A stretch of 17,748 nt of DNA from Candidatus Woesearchaeota archaeon (GTDB lineage: Archaea > Nanobdellota > Nanobdellia > Woesearchaeales > GW2011-AR15): contig JAMPXQ010000012.1 of the NCBI GenBank assembly GCA_023701075.1, positions 1 through 17,748 on the forward strand, written 5' to 3'. The translations under genes and the position numbers were made by a program. A model generated the notes under the pieces. The model was given only the letters and a program-made list of their open reading frames with translations. It made no database searches and had not been told where the DNA came from. Shown here in pieces: positions 1 through 6,637 of this stretch (the stretch's first letter is position 1; the number at the start of each line of letters is the position of its first letter).

Positions 1-1
1 G

Positions 2-892
2 GCCATGATGGGGTTTTATCAGATGTTGGCAATGGATCAAAATCTTTTTTATATAATAGATACAGGAGACAATGGCAATGGCCAGCCAAGGGATAATAGG
101 GCTCTAGAAAGGAAGCCACATAGTTCTGTATGGGATATGGGTGAGCAGTTTGGTTATTATTGGTCAATAGCTTCGCATGCGTATAAAGAGGTAGTTAAGA
201 GATCGCCCTTGGCAACCAGTGTCTGGCTAGGGAAGGGGCAGCATGATCAGGGGCGGGATGCATTGTCCATACAGCAGGTTGTCGCAGATGTGCTTAAGAT
301 AAATGAGATGAGTTCTGGGGACACATATGCATGGAGAATTCATAAGATGAGAAAGGAAAGAGGATATAAGACTCCGCTGGATGGTCACCCGATAGAAGCT
401 TTGATACAGAGCGGTGAAGGGTTCGGTAGTGTTGGATTTGCGATGAGAGGTGATGATCCGTTTGCATATGCCTTGGCAACTCATAATGATGGGCTGTTTA
501 CAAAACAAGGTTCAAAATACAGTTTTCCAAAAGCGATGGCAGGCTGGGATAATAGGCAAGCAGGGATAATTTCACCGGATGTGTCCATTGTGTTAGTAGG
601 GGATAGGCACGCAAACCAGTTCCAGATGACAAGCCGTGGTTATTTTGAGATGTGCGGGACATTTGATGATGGGCAGCAGGATGGATTCGAGCTGCAGTTT
701 GGATATTTTGATGCACCGATATCTTATTGTAGGCTTTCAATACCTATGCAAGGGACACAGTCATTCCCGGTATCAGCGTTGTTTATGCCTCAGCATATTA
801 TGGAGTCTGCATTCAAGGAATATGTTGCTCCAGTTCTAAGGAAAGAGATGAAGAGCATGGGTCAGGATGGAGTGATGGAATTGCTTATTTAA
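2..892 (+). CDS. metallophosphoesterase-like protein, 5'-truncated by window edge
   Basis: The frame is open to the first base, so the start lies upstream; 295 residues follow the first visible ATG at position 5. Numbered from that ATG, I see a pattern matching the calcineurin-like phosphoesterase motifs in order: IDTGDNGNG (residues 18-26; motif II GD), GKGQHDQG (76-83; motif III, normally GNHD/E), ATHNDG (158-163; motif IV His) and LVGDRH (197-202; motif V, normally GHxH). Motif I (DxH) would be upstream and cannot be checked. Family members use two metal ions to hydrolyse phosphomono- or diesters. Asn to Gln in motif III and His to Asp in motif V are unusual, so activity is uncertain. There is no signal peptide or membrane segment in the visible part. 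A tiny reading frame follows 15 bases downstream. The fold is inferred from motif order only, without a search. Confidence 0.55.
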   Translation, partial: AMMGFYQMLAMDQNLFYIIDTGDNGNGQPRDNRALERKPHSSVWDMGEQFGYYWSIASHAYKEVVKRSPLATSVWLGKGQHDQGRDALSIQQVVADVLKINEMSSGDTYAWRIHKMRKERGYKTPLDGHPIEALIQSGEGFGSVGFAMRGDDPFAYALATHNDGLFTKQGSKYSFPKAMAGWDNRQAGIISPDVSIVLVGDRHANQFQMTSRGYFEMCGTFDDGQQDGFELQFGYFDAPISYCRLSIPMQGTQSFPVSALFMPQHIMESAFKEYVAPVLRKEMKSMGQDGVMELLI

Positions 893-907
893 TGAGGTAG
901 CAGTCAT

Positions 908-985
908 ATGGTTAAGAAAAATAAGCGTATAGTAGGATATGATGCAAAAGAGCATACAGAAGTTGTCAAGACTCTGGCTGTATAA
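908..985 (+). CDS. tiny ORF (25 aa) behind the phosphoesterase gene
   Basis: A 25-codon frame begins MVKKNKRIVGYDAKEH and ends LAV. A strong Shine-Dalgarno-like GAGGT (894-898) lies 9 bases before the ATG, directly after the stop of the upstream gene, so reinitiation or coupled translation is plausible. The peptide is basic at its N-terminus and matches no family I recognise. It could be a real micropeptide, or the surviving 5' end of a larger gene lost by truncation. The reading frame continues open for 26 codons beyond the TAA into the convergent gene, but that overlap may be chance. Confidence 0.3.
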   Translation: MVKKNKRIVGYDAKEHTEVVKTLAV

Positions 986-1034
986 GGGGATCATAGAACT
1001 TTAAACTATATTACTAGGCTTGGGCAAATCGTTT

Positions 1035-1556
1035 CTATTCTTCAATTAAAAAAGGCATTGTTTTGAGTATATATTCCTCTGCAGATGCAAATCTAGGCAA
1101 GTATTCTTTGGGTCTTAAGTCTAGCCATTCATCTACAAATGTCCTCATTCTGGCTATAGCTGTTTCTTCTCCAATTCTTTTCGTTAACGAAGCATATACC
1201 ATTTTGTTTGCATATATCTCTCGTTTATAGTAAGGTTTTCCATGCAATATATTGAAGAAGCAAAAATAGATTGAGATCGGTGAATTAGAGATTTCAATTT
1301 CGGCAATTTCATGGCAGTACAGGTATTGCCTTAGGTTTTCTGAAGTCAGCTGTGTGAATAAGTACGGATGGACATTTATGCTTGGGCTATTATCAAGCAT
1401 GGCTATTCTGCCTCCAGGGATTCTGGTAGTGACTAAGGATTCCTTTTCTTCAAAATAGAGATCTGCATCAAATGGGTAGTCCATTATTGCTTTTGAGCTT
1501 TGATAAGAACAAATCCATGCAATTTCATCAGTATGGCTTCTGTTATAAAAATCCAT
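1035..1556 (-). CDS. unrecognised 173-aa protein, possible divergent HD-domain fold
   Basis: This is a soluble protein of 173 residues with no signal or membrane segments. I do not recognise the family with confidence. The middle holds CHEIAEIEI (H82-E83, E86), preceded by SINVHPYLF (H63) and followed by a charged helical C-terminal half with EWLDLR and FASAEEYI. The order resembles HD-type phosphohydrolases (SxxH..., HDxxE..., final Asp in a helix), but the two metal-binding Asp positions would both be Glu here. A zinc-peptidase reading (HExxH) fails because the second His is absent. The start is set by the ATG at 1554-1556, about 27 bases from a minus-strand TATA-like box, so the transcript is probably leaderless. 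The gene is divergent from the large metallopeptidase gene; a shared control region lies between them. Confidence 0.6.
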   Translation of the reverse strand: MDFYNRSHTDEIAWICSYQSSKAIMDYPFDADLYFEEKESLVTTRIPGGRIAMLDNSPSINVHPYLFTQLTSENLRQYLYCHEIAEIEISNSPISIYFCFFNILHGKPYYKREIYANKMVYASLTKRIGEETAIARMRTFVDEWLDLRPKEYLPRFASAEEYILKTMPFLIEE

Positions 1557-1576
1557 GGATTATATGGATTGTAAAT

Positions 1577-1589
1577 ATATATTTAAATC
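1577..1589 (-). promoter_or_regulatory. TATA-like promoter of the 173-aa gene
   Basis: Read on the minus strand this is GATTTAAATATAT, centred about 27 bases before the ATG at 1556. The spacing fits archaeal TBP/TFB promoters that give leaderless mRNA. Confidence 0.5.
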
Positions 1590-1611
1590 ACAGTGAGGAA
1601 AGCAGCAAACA

Positions 1612-1620
1612 ATAAATATA
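1612..1620 (+). promoter_or_regulatory. TATA-like promoter of the metallopeptidase gene
   Basis: ATAAATATA is centred about 30 bases before the GTG start at 1646. Transcription would begin only a few bases before the start codon. The palindrome at 1621-1640 sits immediately after this box. Confidence 0.5.
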
Positions 1621-1640
1621 ACTTAACCCTCTTGTTAAGT
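1621..1640. promoter_or_regulatory. operator-like palindrome ACTTAAC-N6-GTTAAGT
   Basis: Two perfect 7-base inverted arms, ACTTAAC (1621-1627) and GTTAAGT (1634-1640), are separated by CCTCTT. The element lies between the TATA-like box and the start codon of the metallopeptidase gene, where an archaeal repressor would block polymerase recruitment. The arms could also form a hairpin if transcription starts earlier. No regulator can be assigned from the sequence. Confidence 0.4.
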
Positions 1641-1645
1641 ATAGG

Positions 1646-4600
1646 GTGATTGATTTGAGAAGAACTGGTCTTGTCTTGATTATCATTAGCATATTGCTCA
1701 TGAGCATTGTATATGCAGAAGAAGTTTTGCCATGGGCAGAAGGGGAGGCAAAATCAAATGGCGATCCTCTATATATGGAGATGCCTGAAAACGTGCATCA
1801 GATGATACCTGTATCTGTCAAAGTATATATCAATGACGAGAAGATAAAAAAAGAGGCAATGTATGCTGAGATATCAGTTGGCTCATCGACACCTTATGGG
1901 ATTTCAAGGAAGATAACCCTGGATCCAAGCGGTGAATTCCGTCAGACTATGCCTTACAATGGAGAAAAAACATTAGAATTCGGGTTTAGGCCATCAGAAT
2001 ATCATGGGCAGTCTTCTTCAGCATATGTCACTTTTTATAAGATAAAGAAGGTTGAGGGGAAAGATTGGCCTGATACTTCAAGTGTGGATTCTGAATTTAA
2101 GAATTATAATTGTCATATTGAGACAAATAAATTGATGTGCAGCAGTAAAGAAGGCTGTATAATATGCAATCTGCCTATAGGGACAATAATTAGAGAATAC
2201 CAGATCAGCAGGTCAGAAGATACAGTCAGCCCTCCGTCACGTTTCTCATTTACAGATATGAAAGACAGCGATGAGAATCTCAAGGAGTATGCGCCTCAAT
2301 ACGAGAAATTCTCATACAGCGAAGAAAAGAAGTTGACAGACAGTCAAGGTCATGAGTGGGAATTTACTGATTCATATTCAATCGAGCTTGATGTCACAAC
2401 AAATCCTTATCCACTAAAAGAGATGAAGGAATCTTCTCTTGGGAATGTGATGTCAAAACAGCAAGGGATGGTCCTTACAGCCATCTCTCCGCCTGGAGGA
2501 CTTACAGGTGGCTATGCATTTGAAGGTGTGTATTTTGTTCCTCCTCTAAAAAACGATAGGGGCATTGATTATGTCTATGTCAATTATGAGTTATGGTCAG
2601 AGATGAGTCCGGTCGGAAGCGGGCTTATGAGTGTCAAGGCATCCAGGACAACAACTGTTCCGTCAGGAGGAGCAGAATCAGAAAAGGATGCAGTGATAGC
2701 AGAAGCAAAAGCATTTGCAGCAAGCTATCTTCTTTCAAAAGGAGCAGTATCAAAGCCAGCAAGGGAGCTGACGCATAAGTATTCAATAAGGAGTGCAGAG
2801 CCTCAAGTGCAAGAGACAACAGAGGATCATATCGCATATGGGACAGTTACAAACTCTTTTGGAAATCCAATGCCCTATATGAAAGTGAGTGCAGAGGTAA
2901 AAGGGAATAAATACATAGGGTATACAGATGAAGAAGGCGTATATAAGATCCCTATTGCAGGCCTTGATATAAAAGAAGGAGAAGAGATTGATTTCAAGGT
3001 ATATCTCTCGATGCAGTACAGGCGTAATGGAAAAGATTATTTTGATGTCTCATTCAGGGACCCAAGTAACCAGCATAAGCTTGTGCAAGCAGTCAAGGAT
3101 GCAAAGCTGAAGTTTGGAGAGCATTCTGAAACAAATTTCAAGCTTGATGGGAAAGGCAATGAACGGACAAATTTCGCTCAGAAAGATATGATAAGGCATT
3201 ATTCCACAATATACTATCATACGCATGAAGCGCTTGATTTTGTCTTGGATACGCTAAAGGAAGATATGGATTACAAGCTTCCATTGCATATCTATGTAGG
3301 CAATCCTGACAAGAAAACACTTTATTCTCCTCAAGGATATATACTTATTTCAGCAGATGATGCATCTATCAGCGATTCAGACAGGCCGAAGAATAGGGAA
3401 TACCATGAATTCATGCATGCATTGATGTATGATATGTATAATGCATGGCCGGAAGGAAGGGCTCTTCCAGGAACTACAAACCATGACGGGTTCCTAAATC
3501 CAAGCACAGCTGATTCTTACATGGAAGGGTTTGCAGAGTTCATGGCAATGGTGATATCAGGTGAGAATGGGGATTATTCTCCGAATATCTATGCAAGTTT
3601 CGGCAGCATGGAAAATAATTTCAGGCCTTGGGACGGCAACGGTTTTGATGAGGAATTTGCAGTGGCCTCTCTGCTTTGGGATATGTACGATAGTCATAAT
3701 GATAAGGGAGATAGGTTGACTATGACTATGGAAGAGATCTGGAAAGTCCTAAAGGTCAAGAGAAAAGATTTCTATGAATACTACACGGCATTCAGATCAG
3801 AATATCCTAAGAAAGCAAAGGATATTGATGATCTCTTCAAAGAGCATGGTTTTTTCCATGATACAAGGACAGGCGATGGAAAATATACTCCTGGAGAGCC
3901 TTGGAAATACATAAACGAGCAGGCAGGTACATATAGATTCATTGATATGGGGGAGAATGTCACAAAAATTGCATACCAGCCGGGTTTTGTGATAGGCAAG
4001 GCAGCAAATTACAACAGGAGCACAAGGAGTTCAGCAGCCATGGTTCCAGGTGCTTTCTTGAAAGTGGCAGATGATGAGGTTGATTTCTATACGGTCAAAG
4101 TAGGCTTTGCAGATCCATCGAATGACTATGAATATAAGGTGGATAGGAAAGGAGGAGTCATCTATATCCATCCGCTGCCATTGTCAGAAGATGCAAAGAT
4201 AACAGTTGTCCCGGATTCAAAAGACTTCATTTCTAAAAAGCCATATGAGATAAGGAGCAAGGATCTCAATGGACTATTAGGTCAGGCTAGTGCTAAGGCA
4301 GGTTATTTTTCAGAGCATGAGTTTGATCTGAAGCCTACAGGTAATAAAGAAGATGCCAAATATGAACTATATGAAAACACAGCACCGACATATTCCTATG
4401 AAGGTGATCTAGGTGAGGAATACGAAGTAAAAGTTAATTCAGATGATGAATTCAATGAACCAAGTGCAGGATTTCCTTTCTTTAAGGTATTTCTATTTTT
4501 GTCTCTTGGCGCATTCATATATCTTTATTTCAGATCACCTAATGTCAAGAGAAAGACAGATAGCCTTCTGCAGAAAATAAAAGATCTTGTCATCAAGGCA

Positions 4601-4801
4601 GTAAAGTGGTTCATCAGGTATGGCGTGCCATTCATGAAGAAAGTGTTGGTCTGGCTATGGAATATGGCAGTCAAGATATCAAGATTCATATTCCATCACA
4701 CAAGGAATGCATATAATAATGCAAAGCCACATGTGAAAAAAGCGCATGAGCATATCAAGGCAAAGATAGGAGAGATGAAGACCAAGAAGCAAAAGAAGTG
4801 A
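1646..4801 (+). CDS. secreted membrane-anchored HExxH metallopeptidase, 1051 aa
   Basis: The N-terminus (basic RR, hydrophobic stretch to about residue 22, then VYAEE) reads as a signal peptide cleaved near residue 24. Residues ~25-390 are a beta-rich extracellular region of unknown type. Residues ~397-445 (AYGTVTNSFGNPMPYMKV... TDEEGVYKIP) look like a carboxypeptidase-regulatory-like beta-sandwich. The catalytic part has YHEFMHALMYDMY (H587, E588, H591) and MEGFAEF (E627) as probable third zinc ligand, the gluzincin arrangement. One membrane helix lies at ~943-965 (PFFKVFLFLSLGAFIYLYF), followed by an 85-residue very basic, partly amphipathic tail that would be cytoplasmic. It is thus a type I surface protease; the substrate is unknown. 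The start is GTG 1646; an in-frame stop at 1619 rules out more N-terminal starts, and TTG 1655 is the only close alternative. It has its own promoter and palindrome. Confidence 0.8.
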   Translation: MIDLRRTGLVLIIISILLMSIVYAEEVLPWAEGEAKSNGDPLYMEMPENVHQMIPVSVKVYINDEKIKKEAMYAEISVGSSTPYGISRKITLDPSGEFRQTMPYNGEKTLEFGFRPSEYHGQSSSAYVTFYKIKKVEGKDWPDTSSVDSEFKNYNCHIETNKLMCSSKEGCIICNLPIGTIIREYQISRSEDTVSPPSRFSFTDMKDSDENLKEYAPQYEKFSYSEEKKLTDSQGHEWEFTDSYSIELDVTTNPYPLKEMKESSLGNVMSKQQGMVLTAISPPGGLTGGYAFEGVYFVPPLKNDRGIDYVYVNYELWSEMSPVGSGLMSVKASRTTTVPSGGAESEKDAVIAEAKAFAASYLLSKGAVSKPARELTHKYSIRSAEPQVQETTEDHIAYGTVTNSFGNPMPYMKVSAEVKGNKYIGYTDEEGVYKIPIAGLDIKEGEEIDFKVYLSMQYRRNGKDYFDVSFRDPSNQHKLVQAVKDAKLKFGEHSETNFKLDGKGNERTNFAQKDMIRHYSTIYYHTHEALDFVLDTLKEDMDYKLPLHIYVGNPDKKTLYSPQGYILISADDASISDSDRPKNREYHEFMHALMYDMYNAWPEGRALPGTTNHDGFLNPSTADSYMEGFAEFMAMVISGENGDYSPNIYASFGSMENNFRPWDGNGFDEEFAVASLLWDMYDSHNDKGDRLTMTMEEIWKVLKVKRKDFYEYYTAFRSEYPKKAKDIDDLFKEHGFFHDTRTGDGKYTPGEPWKYINEQAGTYRFIDMGENVTKIAYQPGFVIGKAANYNRSTRSSAAMVPGAFLKVADDEVDFYTVKVGFADPSNDYEYKVDRKGGVIYIHPLPLSEDAKITVVPDSKDFISKKPYEIRSKDLNGLLGQASAKAGYFSEHEFDLKPTGNKEDAKYELYENTAPTYSYEGDLGEEYEVKVNSDDEFNEPSAGFPFFKVFLFLSLGAFIYLYFRSPNVKRKTDSLLQKIKDLVIKAVKWFIRYGVPFMKKVLVWLWNMAVKISRFIFHHTRNAYNNAKPHVKKAHEHIKAKIGEMKTKKQKK

Positions 4802-4810
4802 TCCGGGATT

Positions 4811-4832
4811 GCCTAATTAAATAAGAATAGGC
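4811..4832. repeat. short inverted repeat GCCTA...TAGGC between genes
   Basis: Five-base arms (4811-4815 and 4828-4832) flank an AT-rich 12-base spacer after the metallopeptidase stop and just before the next TATA-like box. It could be a weak terminator hairpin or an operator half-site pair. The arms are short enough to be chance. Confidence 0.2.
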
Positions 4833-4839
4833 GAAAAAT

Positions 4840-4848
4840 ATTATAAAC
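4840..4848 (+). promoter_or_regulatory. TATA-like promoter of the duplicated membrane protein
   Basis: ATTATAAAC is centred about 24 bases before the ATG at 4867, giving a leaderless transcript. Confidence 0.5.
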
Positions 4849-4866
4849 ACAAGTAATATATCCTTT

Positions 4867-5343
4867 ATGATGTCGCTTAGGAAATACTTTGCTTGGTGGG
4901 GTTGGCTATTGGAATTCAGCCCGCTCAAGTATCTTGGTCTTTTTTTCATGATAGCCGGCCCATTGTTCTTCATCTATCTTTACATCTTTCAGCAAGCAAA
5001 GATGGTTTCTGTCATTCTGGGAAGCTTATTCCTGTTTTTTATTGGCTTCATAACATGGCTCAATGGCTGGGATCCATATGAGACCGTGATAAAAGATAAT
5101 ATGCTATATGAATCCTTGAAGGTCATGAAAAGCATATTTTCAATCATAGAATGGTATAAATGGCTGCTTAGGTTCAGCATCCTCAAATACATAGCCCTAT
5201 CTTTCATGACCTTAGGCCCATTTTTCTTCATCTATCAGATAATCTTTAATGGCCTGAGCGTATCACAGAATATGATATATTCAGCCATATCTTTTATAAT
5301 AGGCATAATAATCTGGTTGATCAGCTGGGACCCATATTCATAA
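4867..5343 (+). CDS. four-helix membrane protein made of two tandem copies of a two-helix unit
   Basis: This protein has 158 residues and almost no soluble part. Residues 10-71 align without a gap to 96-157 (offset 86): by my count 31 of 62 positions are identical, including WLL.FS.LKY, the GP..FFIY core of the first helix, IG.I.WL in the second, and the closing W-D-P-Y. Each unit has two predicted membrane helices, so four in total, joined by a short linker (72-95). I do not recognise the family and no catalytic residues are evident. The ATG at 4867 is correctly placed from a TATA-like box for leaderless translation. It is flanked by the surface protease and the GTPase, each with its own promoter, so no operon is implied. 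A scaffold or small-transporter role is possible, but I infer none. Confidence 0.75.
   Translation: MMSLRKYFAWWGWLLEFSPLKYLGLFFMIAGPLFFIYLYIFQQAKMVSVILGSLFLFFIGFITWLNGWDPYETVIKDNMLYESLKVMKSIFSIIEWYKWLLRFSILKYIALSFMTLGPFFFIYQIIFNGLSVSQNMIYSAISFIIGIIIWLISWDPYS
4894..5079 (+). repeat. internal duplication, unit 1
   Basis: This encodes residues 10-71 of the four-helix membrane protein, the first copy of the two-helix unit ending in WDPY. It shares about half its residues with unit 2 and only short exact DNA stretches such as TTCTTCATCTATC, so the duplication is old. Confidence 0.75.
5152..5337 (+). repeat. internal duplication, unit 2
   Basis: This encodes residues 96-157, the second copy of the two-helix unit, aligned gaplessly to unit 1 with an offset of 86 codons (258 bases). 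Confidence 0.75.
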
Positions 5344-5353
5344 GCTTTAAAAC
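5344..5353 (+). promoter_or_regulatory. TATA-like promoter of the GTPase gene
   Basis: GCTTTAAAAC directly follows the stop of the upstream gene and is centred about 27 bases before the ATG at 5376, which fits a leaderless message. Confidence 0.5.
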
Positions 5354-5375
5354 TATCCGCTTTCTCCAATTAGCT

Positions 5376-6572
5376 ATGTTTGTAGGACTAGTTGGAAAGC
5401 CGTCAGCAGGGAAGAGCACGTTCTTCAAGGCATTGACACTCATGGATGTAGCTACAGCCAATTATCCATTCACGACAATCAAGCCTAATTCAGGCGTCGG
5501 GTTTGTGAAGATTGACTGTGTTGACAAGGATTTCAATACACAGTGCAACCCGCGTGAAGGCTACTGCGTGAATCATAAAAGGTTCGTTCCTGTCCAGATA
5601 CTTGATGTAGCAGGCCTTGTTCCGGGAGCGCATGAAGGGAAAGGCCTGGGTCTAGAGTTCCTAAATGACCTTAGCCAGGCAGATGCGTTGATACATATAG
5701 TGGATGTCTCAGGAAGCCTCAACGAGAGGGGAGAGCCAATAGAGAAGCTCTCATATGACCCGGCAAATGACATCCGTTTCCTAGAGCATGAGCTTGACAT
5801 GTGGTATTTCCAGATATTCCAGAGAGTATGGAAGAAGTTCTCTACAAAAGTCAACCAGACAAAAGAGAATACAGTGAAGGCGATTGCAAACCAGTTCTCA
5901 GGTCTTAAAGTGACTGAAGATATGGTGAAAGTGAAGCTTAGGCTGCTTGATCTCATGGAGAAGCAGATAAATACCTGGACAGAGGAGGATCTAAAGAACT
6001 TCTCAAGGGAACTAAGGAAAGAGACAAAGCCAATACTTGTCGCTGCAAATAAGATAGATGTGCCAGGCGCAGAAGAGAAATTCAAAAAATTGAGAGAAGA
6101 GTTCAAGGATTACATAATAATACCTTGTTCAGCAGAGGCAGAGCTTGCCGTGAGAGAAGCATCAAAACACGGTCTTATTGAATATATCCCTGGGGATAAT
6201 GATTTCAAGGCAGACGAATCTAAATTAAACGATAAGCAGAAGGCAGCATTGAATTTTATAAAAGAGAACGTGCTAAAAAAACATGGAAGCACGGGTATTC
6301 AGAATGTGATAAATGCAGCAGTATTCGATCTTCTTCATTATAATGCAATCTTTCCTGGCGGGGTCAATAAGCTTGAAGACAGCGAAGGGAGAAGGCTTCC
6401 TGATTGCTTCCTCATGCCACCGGGGACAACAGCGCTTGATTTCGCGTTCCATCTCCATACAGACCTAGGTAAAGGCTTCATTCGGGCCATAAACGTCAAG
6501 ACAAAGATGGGGCTAAAGAAGGACGAGCCGCTCAAGATGGGCGATGTGATTGAGATAGTCAGCAATAAATAG
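5376..6572 (+). CDS. ychF: YchF-related OBG-family GTPase with C-terminal TGS domain
   Basis: This is a 398-residue P-loop GTPase. G1 is GKPSAGKST (7-15), the switch I region has YPFTTIKPN (30-38), G3 is DVAGLVPGAHEGKGLG (77-92), G4 is NKID (225-228) and G5 is likely CSAEAE. The Obg-family GAHEGKGLG signature is complete. Bacterial YchF has NxxE at G4 and prefers ATP; NKID here argues for GTP, as in the archaeal and yeast Ygr210-type branch. CNPREGYCVNH (57-67) has the Cys pair I recall from that branch. A helical middle part (~135-210) precedes a TGS domain (~335-396) ending DVIEIVSNK. The family associates with ribosomes and is linked to translation or stress responses. The bacterial symbol is used for family membership only. 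The gene stands alone, convergent with htpX 65 bases downstream. Confidence 0.9.
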   Translation: MFVGLVGKPSAGKSTFFKALTLMDVATANYPFTTIKPNSGVGFVKIDCVDKDFNTQCNPREGYCVNHKRFVPVQILDVAGLVPGAHEGKGLGLEFLNDLSQADALIHIVDVSGSLNERGEPIEKLSYDPANDIRFLEHELDMWYFQIFQRVWKKFSTKVNQTKENTVKAIANQFSGLKVTEDMVKVKLRLLDLMEKQINTWTEEDLKNFSRELRKETKPILVAANKIDVPGAEEKFKKLREEFKDYIIIPCSAEAELAVREASKHGLIEYIPGDNDFKADESKLNDKQKAALNFIKENVLKKHGSTGIQNVINAAVFDLLHYNAIFPGGVNKLEDSEGRRLPDCFLMPPGTTALDFAFHLHTDLGKGFIRAINVKTKMGLKKDEPLKMGDVIEIVSNK

Positions 6573-6637
6573 TTGCATGTTTCTAACTATCAACAATAAG
6601 GATCTTTTTCATATAATCCCTAACGTGCTCTCATATC

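Noticed and set aside
1264..1320. HEIAE in the 173-aa protein as a zinc-peptidase HExxH motif
   Set aside because: The second His is Glu and no third ligand pattern follows, so an HExxH protease call is not supported.
4755..5231. Two minus-strand frames (4755-4973 and 4989-5231) with similar starts (MKNNGP and MKKNGP)
   Set aside because: The likeness is the antisense image of the real internal duplication in the plus-strand membrane protein.
5573..6106. 177-residue frame on the minus strand opposite the GTPase gene
   Set aside because: It is a shadow of a strongly conserved GTPase; the peptide is Ser/Phe-rich low-quality sequence with no promoter or ribosome site.
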